Shown: positions 26,374-34,718, numbered from the stretch's first letter. The stretch is 64,000 nt of DNA from Streptomyces justiciae (GCF_015163075.1 NZ_JADDXU010000018.1:124001-188000), one strand, 5' to 3'. The notes: generated by a model not told the origin, from the letters alone. Translations and numbers: made by a program.

Positions 26374-27618
26374 TCATCTGTACAGCAGGTACTCCTTACG
26401 GATACGGCGGAACGCGGCCAGCTCCTCCCGCCAGCCCGCCACCACGTCGTCGACGCCCGTGCCCGCGTCGATCGCGGTCCGCACCTGCGTGGAACCGGTG
26501 AGCTTGTCGATCCAGTTGTCGGACCGCCACGCGAACCCGCTCCACACGCGCTTGGCCGTCACCAGCAGCCCGATCCCGGTGCGGACGGGGTCGTACGCCG
26601 CCCGGTCGTGCACATGGATCTGCACTCCGCCGACCGTCCTGCCCTGGAACTTGGAGAACGTCGGCGCGAAGTACGCCTCCCTGAAGTGCACGCCCGGCAA
26701 CCCGAGTTCGTTCGCGGCGGCGGCCCACCGCCCGTCGATCCCCTCCGCGCCCAGCAGTTCGAAGGGGCGGGTGGTGCCACGGCCCTCGGACAGGTTCGTC
26801 CCCTCGAAGAGACACGTCCCCGAGTACACGAGCGCGGTGTCCGGGGTGGGCATGTTGGGGCTCGGCGGCACCCAGGGCAGGGCTGAGGCGTCGTAGAAAT
26901 CCGAACGCCTCCATCCCGTCATCAGTACGGTGTCCAGCGCGACGGGCGCGGTCAGGAACTCCCCGTTGAACAGCCGCGCCAGCTCGGCGACCGTCATGCC
27001 GTGCGCCTGCGAGATCGGCTGCCGGCCGACGAAGGTCGCGAACTCCTTGTGCAGGACCGGGCCTTCGGCGGAGCGGCCGGTGACGGGGTTCGGGCGGTCG
27101 AGCACCACGAACCGCTTCCCGGCGAGTTGGGCCGCCTCCATGCAGTCGTAGAGCGTCCAGATGTACGTGTAGAAGCGCGCGCCCACGTCCTGGATGTCGA
27201 AGACCACGGTGTCGACGCCGGACGCGGTGAAGACGTCGGCGAGGGGTTGGCCGCTCTTCAGGTACGTGTCGTAGACGGGGAGCCCGGTGGCGGGGTCGTC
27301 ATAGCGGCCCTCGGAGCCGCCGGCCTGTGCGGTGCCTCGGAAGCCGTGCTCCGGGCCGAAGACGGCCCGTAGGTCCACCTTTGGGTCGGCGTGCATGACG
27401 TCGACGATGTGGCGGGCGTCTCGGGTGATGCCGGTGGGGTTGGTGACGATGCCTACGCGTTGGCCGTCGAGGAGGGCGTAGGCGTCGGCTGCGAGGCGTT
27501 CGAAGCCGGTGCGGAGGTGGCGGTGGGGGGCCGCGGAGGCGGGGGGTGCGGAGGAGAGGGCGGTTGCTGCCGTGGTCGCAGCGAGGAGTGCTCGTCTGGA
27601 TAGGCGCATGGGGTGCAC
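26374..27618 (-). CDS. DUF1343 / NamZ-like exo-beta-N-acetylmuramidase, Tat-exported
   Basis: A 414-residue protein of the DUF1343 family, whose studied member NamZ removes terminal N-acetylmuramic acid from peptidoglycan fragments (cell-wall recycling). Visible features are RVGIVTNPTGITRD, FGPEHGFRG, VFDIQDVGARFYTYI, VLDRPNPV and TNLSEGRGTTRPFE. The N-terminus MRLSRRALLAATTA has a twin-arginine signature, so it should be exported folded. GTG 27618 was preferred because GGGAG lies 7 nt upstream; an ATG 9 nt further in has none. It lies 107 bp upstream of the esterase-like gene. Confidence 0.88.
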   Translation of the reverse strand: MHPMRLSRRALLAATTAATALSSAPPASAAPHRHLRTGFERLAADAYALLDGQRVGIVTNPTGITRDARHIVDVMHADPKVDLRAVFGPEHGFRGTAQAGGSEGRYDDPATGLPVYDTYLKSGQPLADVFTASGVDTVVFDIQDVGARFYTYIWTLYDCMEAAQLAGKRFVVLDRPNPVTGRSAEGPVLHKEFATFVGRQPISQAHGMTVAELARLFNGEFLTAPVALDTVLMTGWRRSDFYDASALPWVPPSPNMPTPDTALVYSGTCLFEGTNLSEGRGTTRPFELLGAEGIDGRWAAAANELGLPGVHFREAYFAPTFSKFQGRTVGGVQIHVHDRAAYDPVRTGIGLLVTAKRVWSGFAWRSDNWIDKLTGSTQVRTAIDAGTGVDDVVAGWREELAAFRRIRKEYLLYR

Positions 27619-27648
27619 GGTATTGCTCCCGCAGGTTGTGTGGAAGGT

Positions 27649-27720
27649 GCGGGCAATTCGTGGCTTGTCGCGCCCACGCGGCGGAGCCGCAAATCGATAC
27701 AGCCCCGCGCCCCTGAGCGG
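27649..27720 (+). repeat. Dispersed intergenic repeat, long form (copy D)
   Basis: Nearly the same long form as at 19143-19220: GGCTTGTCGCGCCCACGCGG, GAGCCGCAAATCGATACAGC, then CCCGCGCCCCT. It lies in the divergent gap between the DUF1343 and SDR genes. Confidence 0.7.
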
Positions 27721-27744
27721 CATGACCTCACCTCTTCCTAGAGA

Positions 27745-27764
27745 CATACCGACCGGTTAGTCTG
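27745..27764. promoter_or_regulatory. 20-bp operator-like palindrome, site 3 of 4
   Basis: CATACCGACCGGTTAGTCTG lies 34 bp upstream of the SDR start. It differs from site 2 at only two bases. A TetR gene ends the same operon. Confidence 0.6.
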
Positions 27765-27798
27765 GGCCTCTCCGTAGAGCCGCAGTCGAAGGAGATTG

Positions 27799-28572
27799 AT
27801 GGTGGAAGCCTTGCAGGGTGCCGGTGTCGTCGTCACGGGGGCCGGAGGGGGCATCGGGGCCGCCCTCGCCCGGCGGTTCGCTGCCGAAGGGGCCCGGGTC
27901 GTCGTCAACGATCTCGATGCCGGTCGGGCCAAGGCTGTTGCCGAGGAGATCGGTGGCATCGCGGTCGCCGGGGACGCCTCCGCCGTCGTTCCCGACGCCC
28001 TCGCCGCGCTCGGTGGGACCGTCGACGTCTACTGCGCCAACGCCGGTGTCGCCTTCGGCGGTCCGGACGTGGACGATCTCGCCGACGCCAAGGCCTGGGA
28101 GCTGTCCTGGGACGTCAACGTCATGGCACACGTGCGTGCCGCGCACGAACTGCTGCCGGGGTGGCTGGAGCGGGGGAGCGGGCGGTTCGTGTCGACCGTG
28201 TCCGCGGCCGGACTGCTCACCATGATCGGAGCCGCTCCGTACGCCGTCACCAAGCACGGGGCGTACGCCTTCGCCGAGTACCTGTCGCTGACCTACCGGC
28301 ACCGCGGGATCAAGGTCCACGCCATCTGCCCCCAGGGCGTGCGCACCGACATGCTCGCCGCCACCGGCACCGCGGGCGACCTGGTGCTCAAGCCGACCGC
28401 GGTCGAGCCGGAGGACGTGGCCGAAGCGCTGTTCAAGGGCATCGAGGAGGACCGTTTCCTGATCCTTCCGCACCCCGAGGTCGCCGCCTACTACCAGGCC
28501 CGCGCCGCCGAGCCCGACCGCTGGCTGGCCGGCATGAACCACATCCAGCAGAAGTGGGAGGAGGCGCGGTGA
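27799..28572 (+). CDS. Short-chain dehydrogenase/reductase
   Basis: A 257-residue SDR with the nucleotide motif TGAGGGIGAAL (about 11-21), NAG (CANAGVAF), catalytic Ser in VSAAG and YAVTK (Tyr/Lys pair). It probably oxidises or reduces a hydroxyacyl-CoA or related lipid, judging from the next gene. ATG 27799 follows AAGGAG at 27789-27794; a GTG one codon later is also possible. Its stop overlaps the acyl-CoA synthetase start (GTGA), so they are co-translated. Operator site 3 lies upstream. Confidence 0.92.
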   Translation: MVEALQGAGVVVTGAGGGIGAALARRFAAEGARVVVNDLDAGRAKAVAEEIGGIAVAGDASAVVPDALAALGGTVDVYCANAGVAFGGPDVDDLADAKAWELSWDVNVMAHVRAAHELLPGWLERGSGRFVSTVSAAGLLTMIGAAPYAVTKHGAYAFAEYLSLTYRHRGIKVHAICPQGVRTDMLAATGTAGDLVLKPTAVEPEDVAEALFKGIEEDRFLILPHPEVAAYYQARAAEPDRWLAGMNHIQQKWEEAR

Positions 28573-30236
28573 CCGACTCCCGCTACGCCGCCAAGCCCTG
28601 GGTCGCCCTCCTGAACGACGCCCAGCGCGCGCCGATCGATCCCCCCGACTCCCTGGTGCACGCCCTGCGGAAGGCGGCCTCCGAGGTCCCCGACCGCACC
28701 TTCCTCGCCTACTTCGACGGCCGGCTCAGCTACCGCGAGGTCGACGAGCTGAGCGACTCCGTCGCCGGGCATCTCGCCGCGCGCGGCCTGGAGCGCGGCG
28801 ACCGTGTGGCGATCCTGCTGCAAAACTCCCCGCACTTCGTGATCGCCCTGCTGGGTGCGTGGAAGGCGGGCGCGACCGTCGTGCCCGTCAACCCCATGTA
28901 CAAGGCGGGGGAGGTCACCCACGTCCTGCGGGACGGCGAAGTGGCCGCGCTGATCTGCTCCGACCGCGCCTGGGAGTCGTATCTGCGCGAGACGGCCGCC
29001 GACTCGCCGGTGCGGATCGTGCTCACCGGGTGCGAGCTGGATTTCCAGACGCGGAACGACGCGCGCGTGCTGACCTTCGAGCGGCTGCCGCAGGCCGCCG
29101 ACGCCGAGGACCTGACGGCGGTGGCGCGGGCGGGGCTCAAGGCGCCGGAGGGCCGCGACCCGGGGCCGTCCGACATCGCCCTCATCAGCTACACCTCCGG
29201 CACCAGCGGGGCTCCCAAGGGGGCCACCAACACGCACGCCAACATCATGTACAACGCCGAGCGGCAGCGGACCGGCCTCGAACTGCCCGAGGCGCCCGTG
29301 TACTTCGCGCTGGCGCCGCTGTTCCACATCACCGGCATGGTCTGCCAGCTCGGCGCCTGTCTGAACAGCGCGGGCACGCTCGTGCTGGCGTACCGCTTCG
29401 AGGCGGGCGTCGTCCTCGACGCATTCGCCGAACACGGCCCGCACTACACGGTCGGCCCGTCCACGGCCTTCATGGCGCTGGCCGCGCACCCGGCGGTCAC
29501 TCGCGACCACTTCACCTCGTTCCGGATGATCTCCTCTGGCGGGGCCCCGCTGCCGCCCGCGCTGGTGGAGAAGTTCCGGGCCGGCTTCGGGCCGTACATC
29601 CGCAACGGCTACGGCCTCACCGAGTGCACCGCCCCCTGCGCCTCCGTGCCGCCCACCCTGGAGGCCCCCGTCGACCCGGTGTCCGGGACGCTGGCCGTGG
29701 GTCTGCCGGGGCCCGACACGGTCGTACGGATCGTCGACGACCAGGGCGCCGAGCTGCCCTTCGGCGAGCAGGGCGAGATCGTCGTCCGCGGCCCGCAGGT
29801 CGTGCCCGGCTACTGGCGGCGCCCCGACGCCACCGCCGAGACCTTCCCCGACGGCGAGCTGCGCACCGGCGACATCGGGTTCATGGACGAGCAGGGCTGG
29901 CTGTACGTCGTCGACCGCAAGAAGGACATGATCAACGCGTCCGGCTTCAAGGTCTGGCCGCGCGAGGTCGAGGACGTCCTCTACACCCACCCGGCGGTGC
30001 GCGAGGCGGCCGTCGTCGGCGTGCCGGACGGGTACCGCGGGGAGACCGTGAAGGCGTACATCAGCCTGCGTCCGGGGGCCGACACGGACCCGGATGAACT
30101 CGCGGTGTACTGCAAGGAGAGACTGGCCGCCTACAAATACCCGAGGCAGGTGGAGATACTGTCCGACCTGCCGAAGACGGCGACTGGGAAGATCCTCCGG
30201 CGGGAACTGCGTTCCCGCGGGCAGGGCGAGCAGTAG
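28569..30236 (+). CDS. Acyl-CoA synthetase (AMP-binding ligase)
   Basis: A 555-residue ANL-superfamily ligase that activates a carboxylic acid to acyl-AMP and then acyl-CoA. Motifs: YTSGTSGAPKGA (P-loop-like A3), NGYGLTECT, ELRTGDIGF, DRKKDMI and the C-terminal hinge/Lys region PKTATGKILRREL. The length and motif set fit medium/long-chain fatty acyl-CoA ligases. GTG 28569 overlaps the SDR stop by 4 bp. A TetR gene follows 38 bp later. Confidence 0.93.
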   Translation: MTDSRYAAKPWVALLNDAQRAPIDPPDSLVHALRKAASEVPDRTFLAYFDGRLSYREVDELSDSVAGHLAARGLERGDRVAILLQNSPHFVIALLGAWKAGATVVPVNPMYKAGEVTHVLRDGEVAALICSDRAWESYLRETAADSPVRIVLTGCELDFQTRNDARVLTFERLPQAADAEDLTAVARAGLKAPEGRDPGPSDIALISYTSGTSGAPKGATNTHANIMYNAERQRTGLELPEAPVYFALAPLFHITGMVCQLGACLNSAGTLVLAYRFEAGVVLDAFAEHGPHYTVGPSTAFMALAAHPAVTRDHFTSFRMISSGGAPLPPALVEKFRAGFGPYIRNGYGLTECTAPCASVPPTLEAPVDPVSGTLAVGLPGPDTVVRIVDDQGAELPFGEQGEIVVRGPQVVPGYWRRPDATAETFPDGELRTGDIGFMDEQGWLYVVDRKKDMINASGFKVWPREVEDVLYTHPAVREAAVVGVPDGYRGETVKAYISLRPGADTDPDELAVYCKERLAAYKYPRQVEILSDLPKTATGKILRRELRSRGQGEQ

Positions 30237-30274
30237 AACGCGCAGGAGCGAACGGAAGGGCAGGTGGCGGCCAA

Positions 30275-30868
30275 GTGGCCAGGACGAACGACGGGGACGG
30301 TACGCCCGTCCCGCAGCGGCTGCTGGCTGCCGCCACCCGGCTCTTCGCCGAGCAGGGCTACGACCGCACCTCCGTGCAGGAGATCGTCGAGGCGGCCGGC
30401 GTCACCAAGGGGGCGCTGTACCACTACTTCGGCTCCAAGGACGACCTCCTGCACGAGGTGTACGCGCGCGTGCTGCGCGTCCAGCAGGAGCGCCTCGACG
30501 CGTTCGCGAACGCCGACGAGCCCATCGAGAAGCGGCTCAGAGGCGCGGCGGCGGACGTCGTCGTGACGACCATCGAGAACCTCGACGACGCGTCGATCTT
30601 CTTCCGCTCCATGCACCACCTGAGCCCGGAGAAGAACAAGCAGGTGCGCGCCGAGCGCCGGCGCTACCACGAACGCTTCCGCGCGCTGGTGGAGGAGGGC
30701 CAGGAGAGCGGGGTCTTCTCCAAGGCGCCCCCGGCCGACCTGGTCGTGGACTACCACTTCGGCTCGGTCCACCACCTGTCGACCTGGTACCGCCCCGACG
30801 GCCCTATGGGCCCGCAGGAAGTCGCCGACCACCTGGCCGACCTGCTGCTGCGGGCACTGCGCCCGTGA
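30275..30868 (+). CDS. TetR-family regulator of the SDR/acyl-CoA ligase operon
   Basis: A 197-residue TetR protein: helix-turn-helix TSVQEIVEAAGVTKGALYHYFGSKDDLL (about residues 33-60) and a helical sensor domain ending in WYRPDGPMGPQEVADHLADL. It is the third gene after SDR and acyl-CoA ligase (38-bp gap), so self-control through operator site 3 (27745-27764) is likely; the ligand may be an acyl-CoA. Its 3' end overlaps the convergent LysR gene by 65 bp. GTG start with a weak AGGTGG upstream. Confidence 0.87.
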   Translation: MARTNDGDGTPVPQRLLAAATRLFAEQGYDRTSVQEIVEAAGVTKGALYHYFGSKDDLLHEVYARVLRVQQERLDAFANADEPIEKRLRGAAADVVVTTIENLDDASIFFRSMHHLSPEKNKQVRAERRRYHERFRALVEEGQESGVFSKAPPADLVVDYHFGSVHHLSTWYRPDGPMGPQEVADHLADLLLRALRP

Positions 30869-31727
30869 GGTGATCGAGGAGGGCCCCGGCCGCCGGATTG
30901 CGCGGCCTGGCGCCCCGCCCGGCCAGCACCACCGTGCGCCCCGGCTCCGGCTGCCGGATCGTCACGCACGGCAGCCCGGCCCGCTCCCCGATCGGCCGTG
31001 GCACGAACGCCACCCCGATCCCGGCCCGCACCAGCTCCACCAGCAGCCCCGCCTGGGTGACGTCGCAGGTGATCCGGCGCTCCAGGCCGCAGTGGGCCGC
31101 CAGCCGCCGTACGGCCGTCTCCAGGCCCGTCCCCGCCCGGAAGTCGACGAACGGCTCCTCGGCGAGGTCCTTGATGAGCGTGCGGCCGGCCCTGGCCAGC
31201 GGATGCCCCGGCGCGGTGATCAGCACCAGCTCCTCGTGCCAGGTCGCGTACGCCGTCAGCCCCTCGGGCAGCTCCCGCGCGTCCGGAGCCAGATACGCCA
31301 GGTCCAGCTCCCCGGCGCGCAGCGCCTCGGTCAGCTCGCTCACCGTGGCGTCCCGCACGGACACCTGGATGCCGGGGAAGTCCTGGTGGAACGCGGCGAG
31401 TTCGGCGGGGAGGTCGACGCAGGTCAGCGTCTGGATGGTGCCGATCGCCACCCGTCCGGCGGCCAGCCCCGCCACGGCGGCCACGGCGTCCCGCGCGGCG
31501 TCGGCCCCGGCCAGCAGCGCGCGGGCCTGCGGGAGCAGCGCCCGGCCCGCCTCGGTGAGCACCACCCGCCGTCCGGTGCGGTCGAACAGATCGGCGCCCA
31601 GCTCCCGTTCCAGATTGCGGATCGAGGTGCTGAGCGCCGACTGGACGATGAGTTCGGCACGGGCGGCCGCCGTGAAGCTGCCCTCGGTGACGACCGCCAT
31701 GAAGTGGCGGAGCTGACGCATCTCCAT
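30804..31727 (-). CDS. LysR-family transcriptional regulator
   Basis: A 307-residue LysR protein. The N-terminal winged helix (MRQLRHFMAVVTEGSFTAAARAELIVQSALSTSI) is typical, although ALSTSI replaces the common ALSRQI. The periplasmic-binding-like effector domain runs from about residue 90 to 290. The start is at 31727 or 31721. The protein's last 21 codons overlap the convergent TetR gene. A palindrome (31729-31745) abuts the start and may be its autoregulatory site. The only divergent frame is a 29-codon ORF at 31803. Confidence 0.87.
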   Translation of the reverse strand: MEMRQLRHFMAVVTEGSFTAAARAELIVQSALSTSIRNLERELGADLFDRTGRRVVLTEAGRALLPQARALLAGADAARDAVAAVAGLAAGRVAIGTIQTLTCVDLPAELAAFHQDFPGIQVSVRDATVSELTEALRAGELDLAYLAPDARELPEGLTAYATWHEELVLITAPGHPLARAGRTLIKDLAEEPFVDFRAGTGLETAVRRLAAHCGLERRITCDVTQAGLLVELVRAGIGVAFVPRPIGERAGLPCVTIRQPEPGRTVVLAGRGARPRNPAAGALLDHLTGAVPAAAGRPGGRRLPAGP

Positions 31728-31728
31728 C

Positions 31729-31745
31729 CATCTATCGTAGAGATG
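31729..31745. promoter_or_regulatory. Possible LysR autoregulatory palindrome
   Basis: CATCTATCGTAGAGATG has perfect CATCT/AGATG arms and contains a T-N11-A. It lies directly before the LysR start codon. Confidence 0.3.
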
Positions 31746-31802
31746 GCGCCCAGCGAATCCATCTGTTGGACCGCTGACCGGCCCGCGAGCCAGGCTGGAC
31801 GC

Positions 31803-31892
31803 ATGACTCGCAGACCGACTCTCTGGCTCCGCCTCGTCTCCTTCGTCCACGCCCTCGCGCGCGCGGACCACCACTACTCGGGCGGCTATTGA
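31803..31892 (+). CDS. 29-residue small ORF, possible leader-type peptide
   Basis: ATG to TGA encodes MTRRPTLWLRLVSFVHALAR then ADHHYSGGY. The third codon positions are strongly G/C, as in real Streptomyces genes. It is divergent from the LysR gene (75 bp between starts) and ends 6 bp before the convergent acyl-CoA dehydrogenase stop, so nothing is left downstream for it to lead. It is basic and amphipathic at the N-terminus with a His-His-Tyr tail. The upstream AGGCTGGACGC is a poor ribosome-binding site. It could be a short regulatory peptide or chance. Confidence 0.35.
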   Translation: MTRRPTLWLRLVSFVHALARADHHYSGGY

Positions 31893-31898
31893 CAGCTG

Positions 31899-33113
31899 CT
31901 AGAGGTACTTCTTCAACTCCCGTCGCGCCAGCGACCGCTGGTGCACCTCGTCCGGGCCGTCCGCGATCATCAGCGTCCGCGCCCCGGCGTACAGCTCGGC
32001 CAGCGGGAAGTCCTGGCTGACGCCGCCCGCGCCGTGCAGCTGGATCGCGCGGTCGATGATGTCGACCACCGCGCGCGGTGTGGCGATCTTGATGGACTGG
32101 ATCTCGGTGTGGGCGCCCCGGTTGCCGACGGTGTCCATCAGCCAGGCCGTCTTCAGGACCAGCAGCCGCAGCTGCTCGACCGTCACACGCGCGTCGGCGA
32201 TCCAGTTGTGCACCACGCCCTGCTGGGCCAGCGCCTTGCCGAAGGCGTTGCGGGACACGGCCCGCCGGCACATCAGCTCGATGGCCCGCTCGGCCATGCC
32301 GATCAGCCGCATGCAGTGGTGGATACGGCCCGGACCGAGGCGGGCCTGCGCGATGGCGAAACCGCCGCCCTCCTCGCCGATCAGGTTCGCGACCGGCACG
32401 CGCGCGTGGTCGAAGATCACCTCGGCGTGACCGCCGTGGTAGTGGTCCTCGTACCCGAAGACCTTCATGGCCCGCTTGACCGTGACGCCCGGGGTGTCGC
32501 GCGGGACGAGCACCATGGACTGCTGGCGGCGGATGTCCGCGCCGTCCGGGTCCGTCTTGCCCATCACGATGAAGATCTTGCAGTCCGGGTTCATCGCCCC
32601 GGAGATGTACCACTTGCGGCCGGTGATGACGTACTCGTCGCCGTCCCGCTCGATGTACGTGGTGATGTTGGTGGCGTCCGAGGAGGCCACCTCCGGCTCG
32701 GTCATCGCGAACGCCGAGCGGATCTCACCGGCCAGCAGCGGCTCCAGCCACTGCTTCTTCTGCTGCTCGTCGCCGAACTGGGAGAGCACCTCCATGTTGC
32801 CGGTGTCCGGCGCCGCGCAGTTCAGCGCGGTCGGCGCCAACTGCGGGGAACGGCCGGTGATCTCGGCGAGCGGCGCGTACTGGAGGTTGGTCAGTCCGGC
32901 ACCGTACTCGGCGTCGGGCAGGAAGAGGTTCCACAGGCCCTGCCTGCGCGCCTCCGCCTTCAGCTCCTCGACCACGGCGGGAGTGTCCCAGGGCGACGCC
33001 AGCGCAGCCCGCTGCTCCTCCGCCACCGCCTCGGCCGGGTAGACGTACTCGTCCATGAAGGCGAGCAGCTTGGCGCGCAGTTCCTCGGTGCGCGCGTCGA
33101 ACGCGAAGTCCAT
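31899..33113 (-). CDS. Acyl-CoA dehydrogenase, ACAD10/11-like
   Basis: A 404-residue acyl-CoA dehydrogenase: FAMTEPEVASSDATNI (flavin site), GRKWYISGAMN, KVFGYEDHYHGGHAEV, GPGRIHHCMRLIGMAERA, RNAFGKAL and the terminal DGPDEVHQRSLARREL. The set matches the ACAD10/ACAD11 branch, which in eukaryotes acts on 4-hydroxyacyl-CoAs and is fused to an APH-like kinase. Here the kinase is the separate gene 6 bp upstream. This supports a two-step route: phosphorylation of a hydroxyacyl chain, then dehydrogenation. Confidence 0.92.
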   Translation of the reverse strand: MDFAFDARTEELRAKLLAFMDEYVYPAEAVAEEQRAALASPWDTPAVVEELKAEARRQGLWNLFLPDAEYGAGLTNLQYAPLAEITGRSPQLAPTALNCAAPDTGNMEVLSQFGDEQQKKQWLEPLLAGEIRSAFAMTEPEVASSDATNITTYIERDGDEYVITGRKWYISGAMNPDCKIFIVMGKTDPDGADIRRQQSMVLVPRDTPGVTVKRAMKVFGYEDHYHGGHAEVIFDHARVPVANLIGEEGGGFAIAQARLGPGRIHHCMRLIGMAERAIELMCRRAVSRNAFGKALAQQGVVHNWIADARVTVEQLRLLVLKTAWLMDTVGNRGAHTEIQSIKIATPRAVVDIIDRAIQLHGAGGVSQDFPLAELYAGARTLMIADGPDEVHQRSLARRELKKYL

Positions 33114-33119
33114 GGCGGG

Positions 33120-34142
33120 TCAGCCTTCCTGAAGGGTGGTGAGGCCGTGCTGGATGAAGACGGGGACGAGGTCGCCGATGCGGTCGAAGCCGCGGCCGAC
33201 CGTCTGGCCCAGGGTGTAGCGGTAGTGGATGCCCTCCAGGATCACGGCGAGCTTGAACCACGCGAACGCCGTGTACCAGGAGACCTGGGAGACGTCGCGC
33301 CCTGAGCGGGCCGCGTAGCGCTCGATCAGCTCCGCGGGGTCCGGGTGCCCCGGTGCCTCGGCGGTGGTGGAGACGGGGGAGTCAGGCATGCCCAGCGGCA
33401 GGCTGTACATGACCAGCAGACCCAGGTCGGTGAGCGGGTCGCCGAGCGTGGACATCTCCCAGTCGAGGATCGCCTTGATGCGGTCGTCCTCACCGATGAG
33501 CACGTTGTCGAGTCGGTAGTCGCCGTGGATGACCGTGGCCGCGGGGGAGGCCGGCAGCCGGCGGCCCAGCGTCGCGTGCAGCTCGTCGATGCCGGCCAGC
33601 TCACGGTTGCGGGAGGCGTCCAACTGCTTGCCCCAGCGGCGCAGCTGACGGTCCAGGAAGCCCTCGGGCCGGCCGAAGTCGGCGAGACCCACCTCGGCGG
33701 GGTCCACCGCGTGCAGCTCGACGAGCGTGTCCACGAGCGCCAGCACCGCGTCACGCGTGCGTGCCGGACCGAGCGGGATCAGCTGGTCGGCGGTGCGGTA
33801 CGGGGTGCCCTCGACGAACTCCATGACGTAGAACGGCGCCCCGAGCACCTCCTCGTCCTCGCACAGCAGCAGCGGCTCGGGCACCGGCACGTTCGTCGGG
33901 TGCAGCGCGCTGATCACCCGGTGCTCGCGCTTCATGTCGTGCGCCGTGGCCAGGACATGGCCGAGCGGAGGCCGCCGTACGACCCAGCGCGAGGTGCCGT
34001 CGGAGACGGTGTACGTGAGGTTCGACCGTCCGCCCTCGATCAGCCGGCCGGTCAGGGGGCCGCTGACCAGACCGGGCCGCTCACGGTCGAGCAGACCGCG
34101 CAGCCGGTCGAGGTCGAGTCCGGGCGGATGGTCGGGGCTCAT
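33120..34142 (-). CDS. APH-like phosphotransferase, partner of ACAD10/11-type dehydrogenase
   Basis: A 340-residue aminoglycoside-phosphotransferase-fold kinase. The catalytic loop is VIHGDYRLDNVLI and the metal-binding Asp follows in AILDWEMSTLGDPLTDL. It equals the N-terminal half of ACAD10/11, so it likely phosphorylates a hydroxyacyl-CoA rather than an antibiotic. It is the first gene of a two-gene operon with the dehydrogenase (6-bp gap). Operator site 4 lies 40 bp upstream of the start. Confidence 0.9.
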   Translation of the reverse strand: MSPDHPPGLDLDRLRGLLDRERPGLVSGPLTGRLIEGGRSNLTYTVSDGTSRWVVRRPPLGHVLATAHDMKREHRVISALHPTNVPVPEPLLLCEDEEVLGAPFYVMEFVEGTPYRTADQLIPLGPARTRDAVLALVDTLVELHAVDPAEVGLADFGRPEGFLDRQLRRWGKQLDASRNRELAGIDELHATLGRRLPASPAATVIHGDYRLDNVLIGEDDRIKAILDWEMSTLGDPLTDLGLLVMYSLPLGMPDSPVSTTAEAPGHPDPAELIERYAARSGRDVSQVSWYTAFAWFKLAVILEGIHYRYTLGQTVGRGFDRIGDLVPVFIQHGLTTLQEG

Positions 34143-34182
34143 ACATCGCTCCTACGGGCAGGTGAACAGGTCCGCAACTCAT

Positions 34183-34202
34183 GATGCCGACCGGTCGGTA
34201 TG
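34183..34202. promoter_or_regulatory. 20-bp operator-like palindrome, site 4 of 4
   Basis: GATGCCGACCGGTCGGTATG contains a perfect 12-bp palindrome CCGACCGGTCGG. It lies 40 bp upstream of the APH-ACAD operon start and fits the consensus of sites 1-3. Confidence 0.65.
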
Positions 34203-34247
34203 CCGTCCAGTGGGTAGGGCGAAAGTGATCCGAGCCACGATAAGCCG

Positions 34248-34279
34248 ACGGCTCCCCGCGCGGTACGACGGGGAGCCGT
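34248..34279 (-). terminator. Terminator-like hairpin after the His-rich gene
   Basis: ACGGCTCCCCG (34248-34258) pairs perfectly with CGGGGAGCCGT (34269-34279) around a 10-nt loop, downstream of the minus-strand stop at 34310. Confidence 0.6.
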
Positions 34280-34309
34280 GGAGCTGCTTTCTGCGTGCTT
34301 TCCGCGTGC

Positions 34310-34606
34310 TCAGTGATCGTCCCAGTGACCGTCGTGCGGGGCGTGCCGGTGGCCGTCGTGCAGATAGTCGACGTGGTCGCCGTGCAGCACGCTCTCGTGG
34401 CCGCAGTCCTGACCGTGCCGGTGGTCGTGGCCCTCGTGCGGGACGTGCCCGGAGGGCTCGCACTCGTCCCAGTGGCCGCCGTGCTCGCGGTGCAGGTGGC
34501 CGTCGTGCGCGTAGTCGACGTGGTCGCCGTGCCGGACCTCGGCGTGTCCGCAGCCGGGGCCGTGGGTGTGCGCGTGGGAGACGTGCTCGTGGTGGAGGGT
34601 GGTCAT
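34310..34606 (-). CDS. His-rich metal-binding protein with two internal repeats
   Basis: A 98-residue protein with 28 histidines, many Asp/Glu and three Cys. Two repeats are clear: HGPGCGH-AEVRHGDHVDYAHDGHLH and HGQDCGH-ESVLHGDHVDYLHDGHRH, each ending in GHWD. There is no signal peptide or membrane segment, so it should be cytoplasmic. Binding or buffering of Zn2+ or Ni2+ is inferred from composition only; no zinc-uptake gene is adjacent. ATG 34606 follows AAGGTGAG. The gene is divergent from the quinone oxidoreductase. Confidence 0.8.
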   Translation of the reverse strand: MTTLHHEHVSHAHTHGPGCGHAEVRHGDHVDYAHDGHLHREHGGHWDECEPSGHVPHEGHDHRHGQDCGHESVLHGDHVDYLHDGHRHAPHDGHWDDH

Positions 34607-34718
34607 GGTGCTCACCTTCGGAGATGTTGCCGATGACGTCGGACAGGCTGCCACGCGAACGCCGCATATCCGGGCATCCCGCTTGCGTGGCGTCCGACTA
34701 CCCCGGAGGGTCGGTGCC

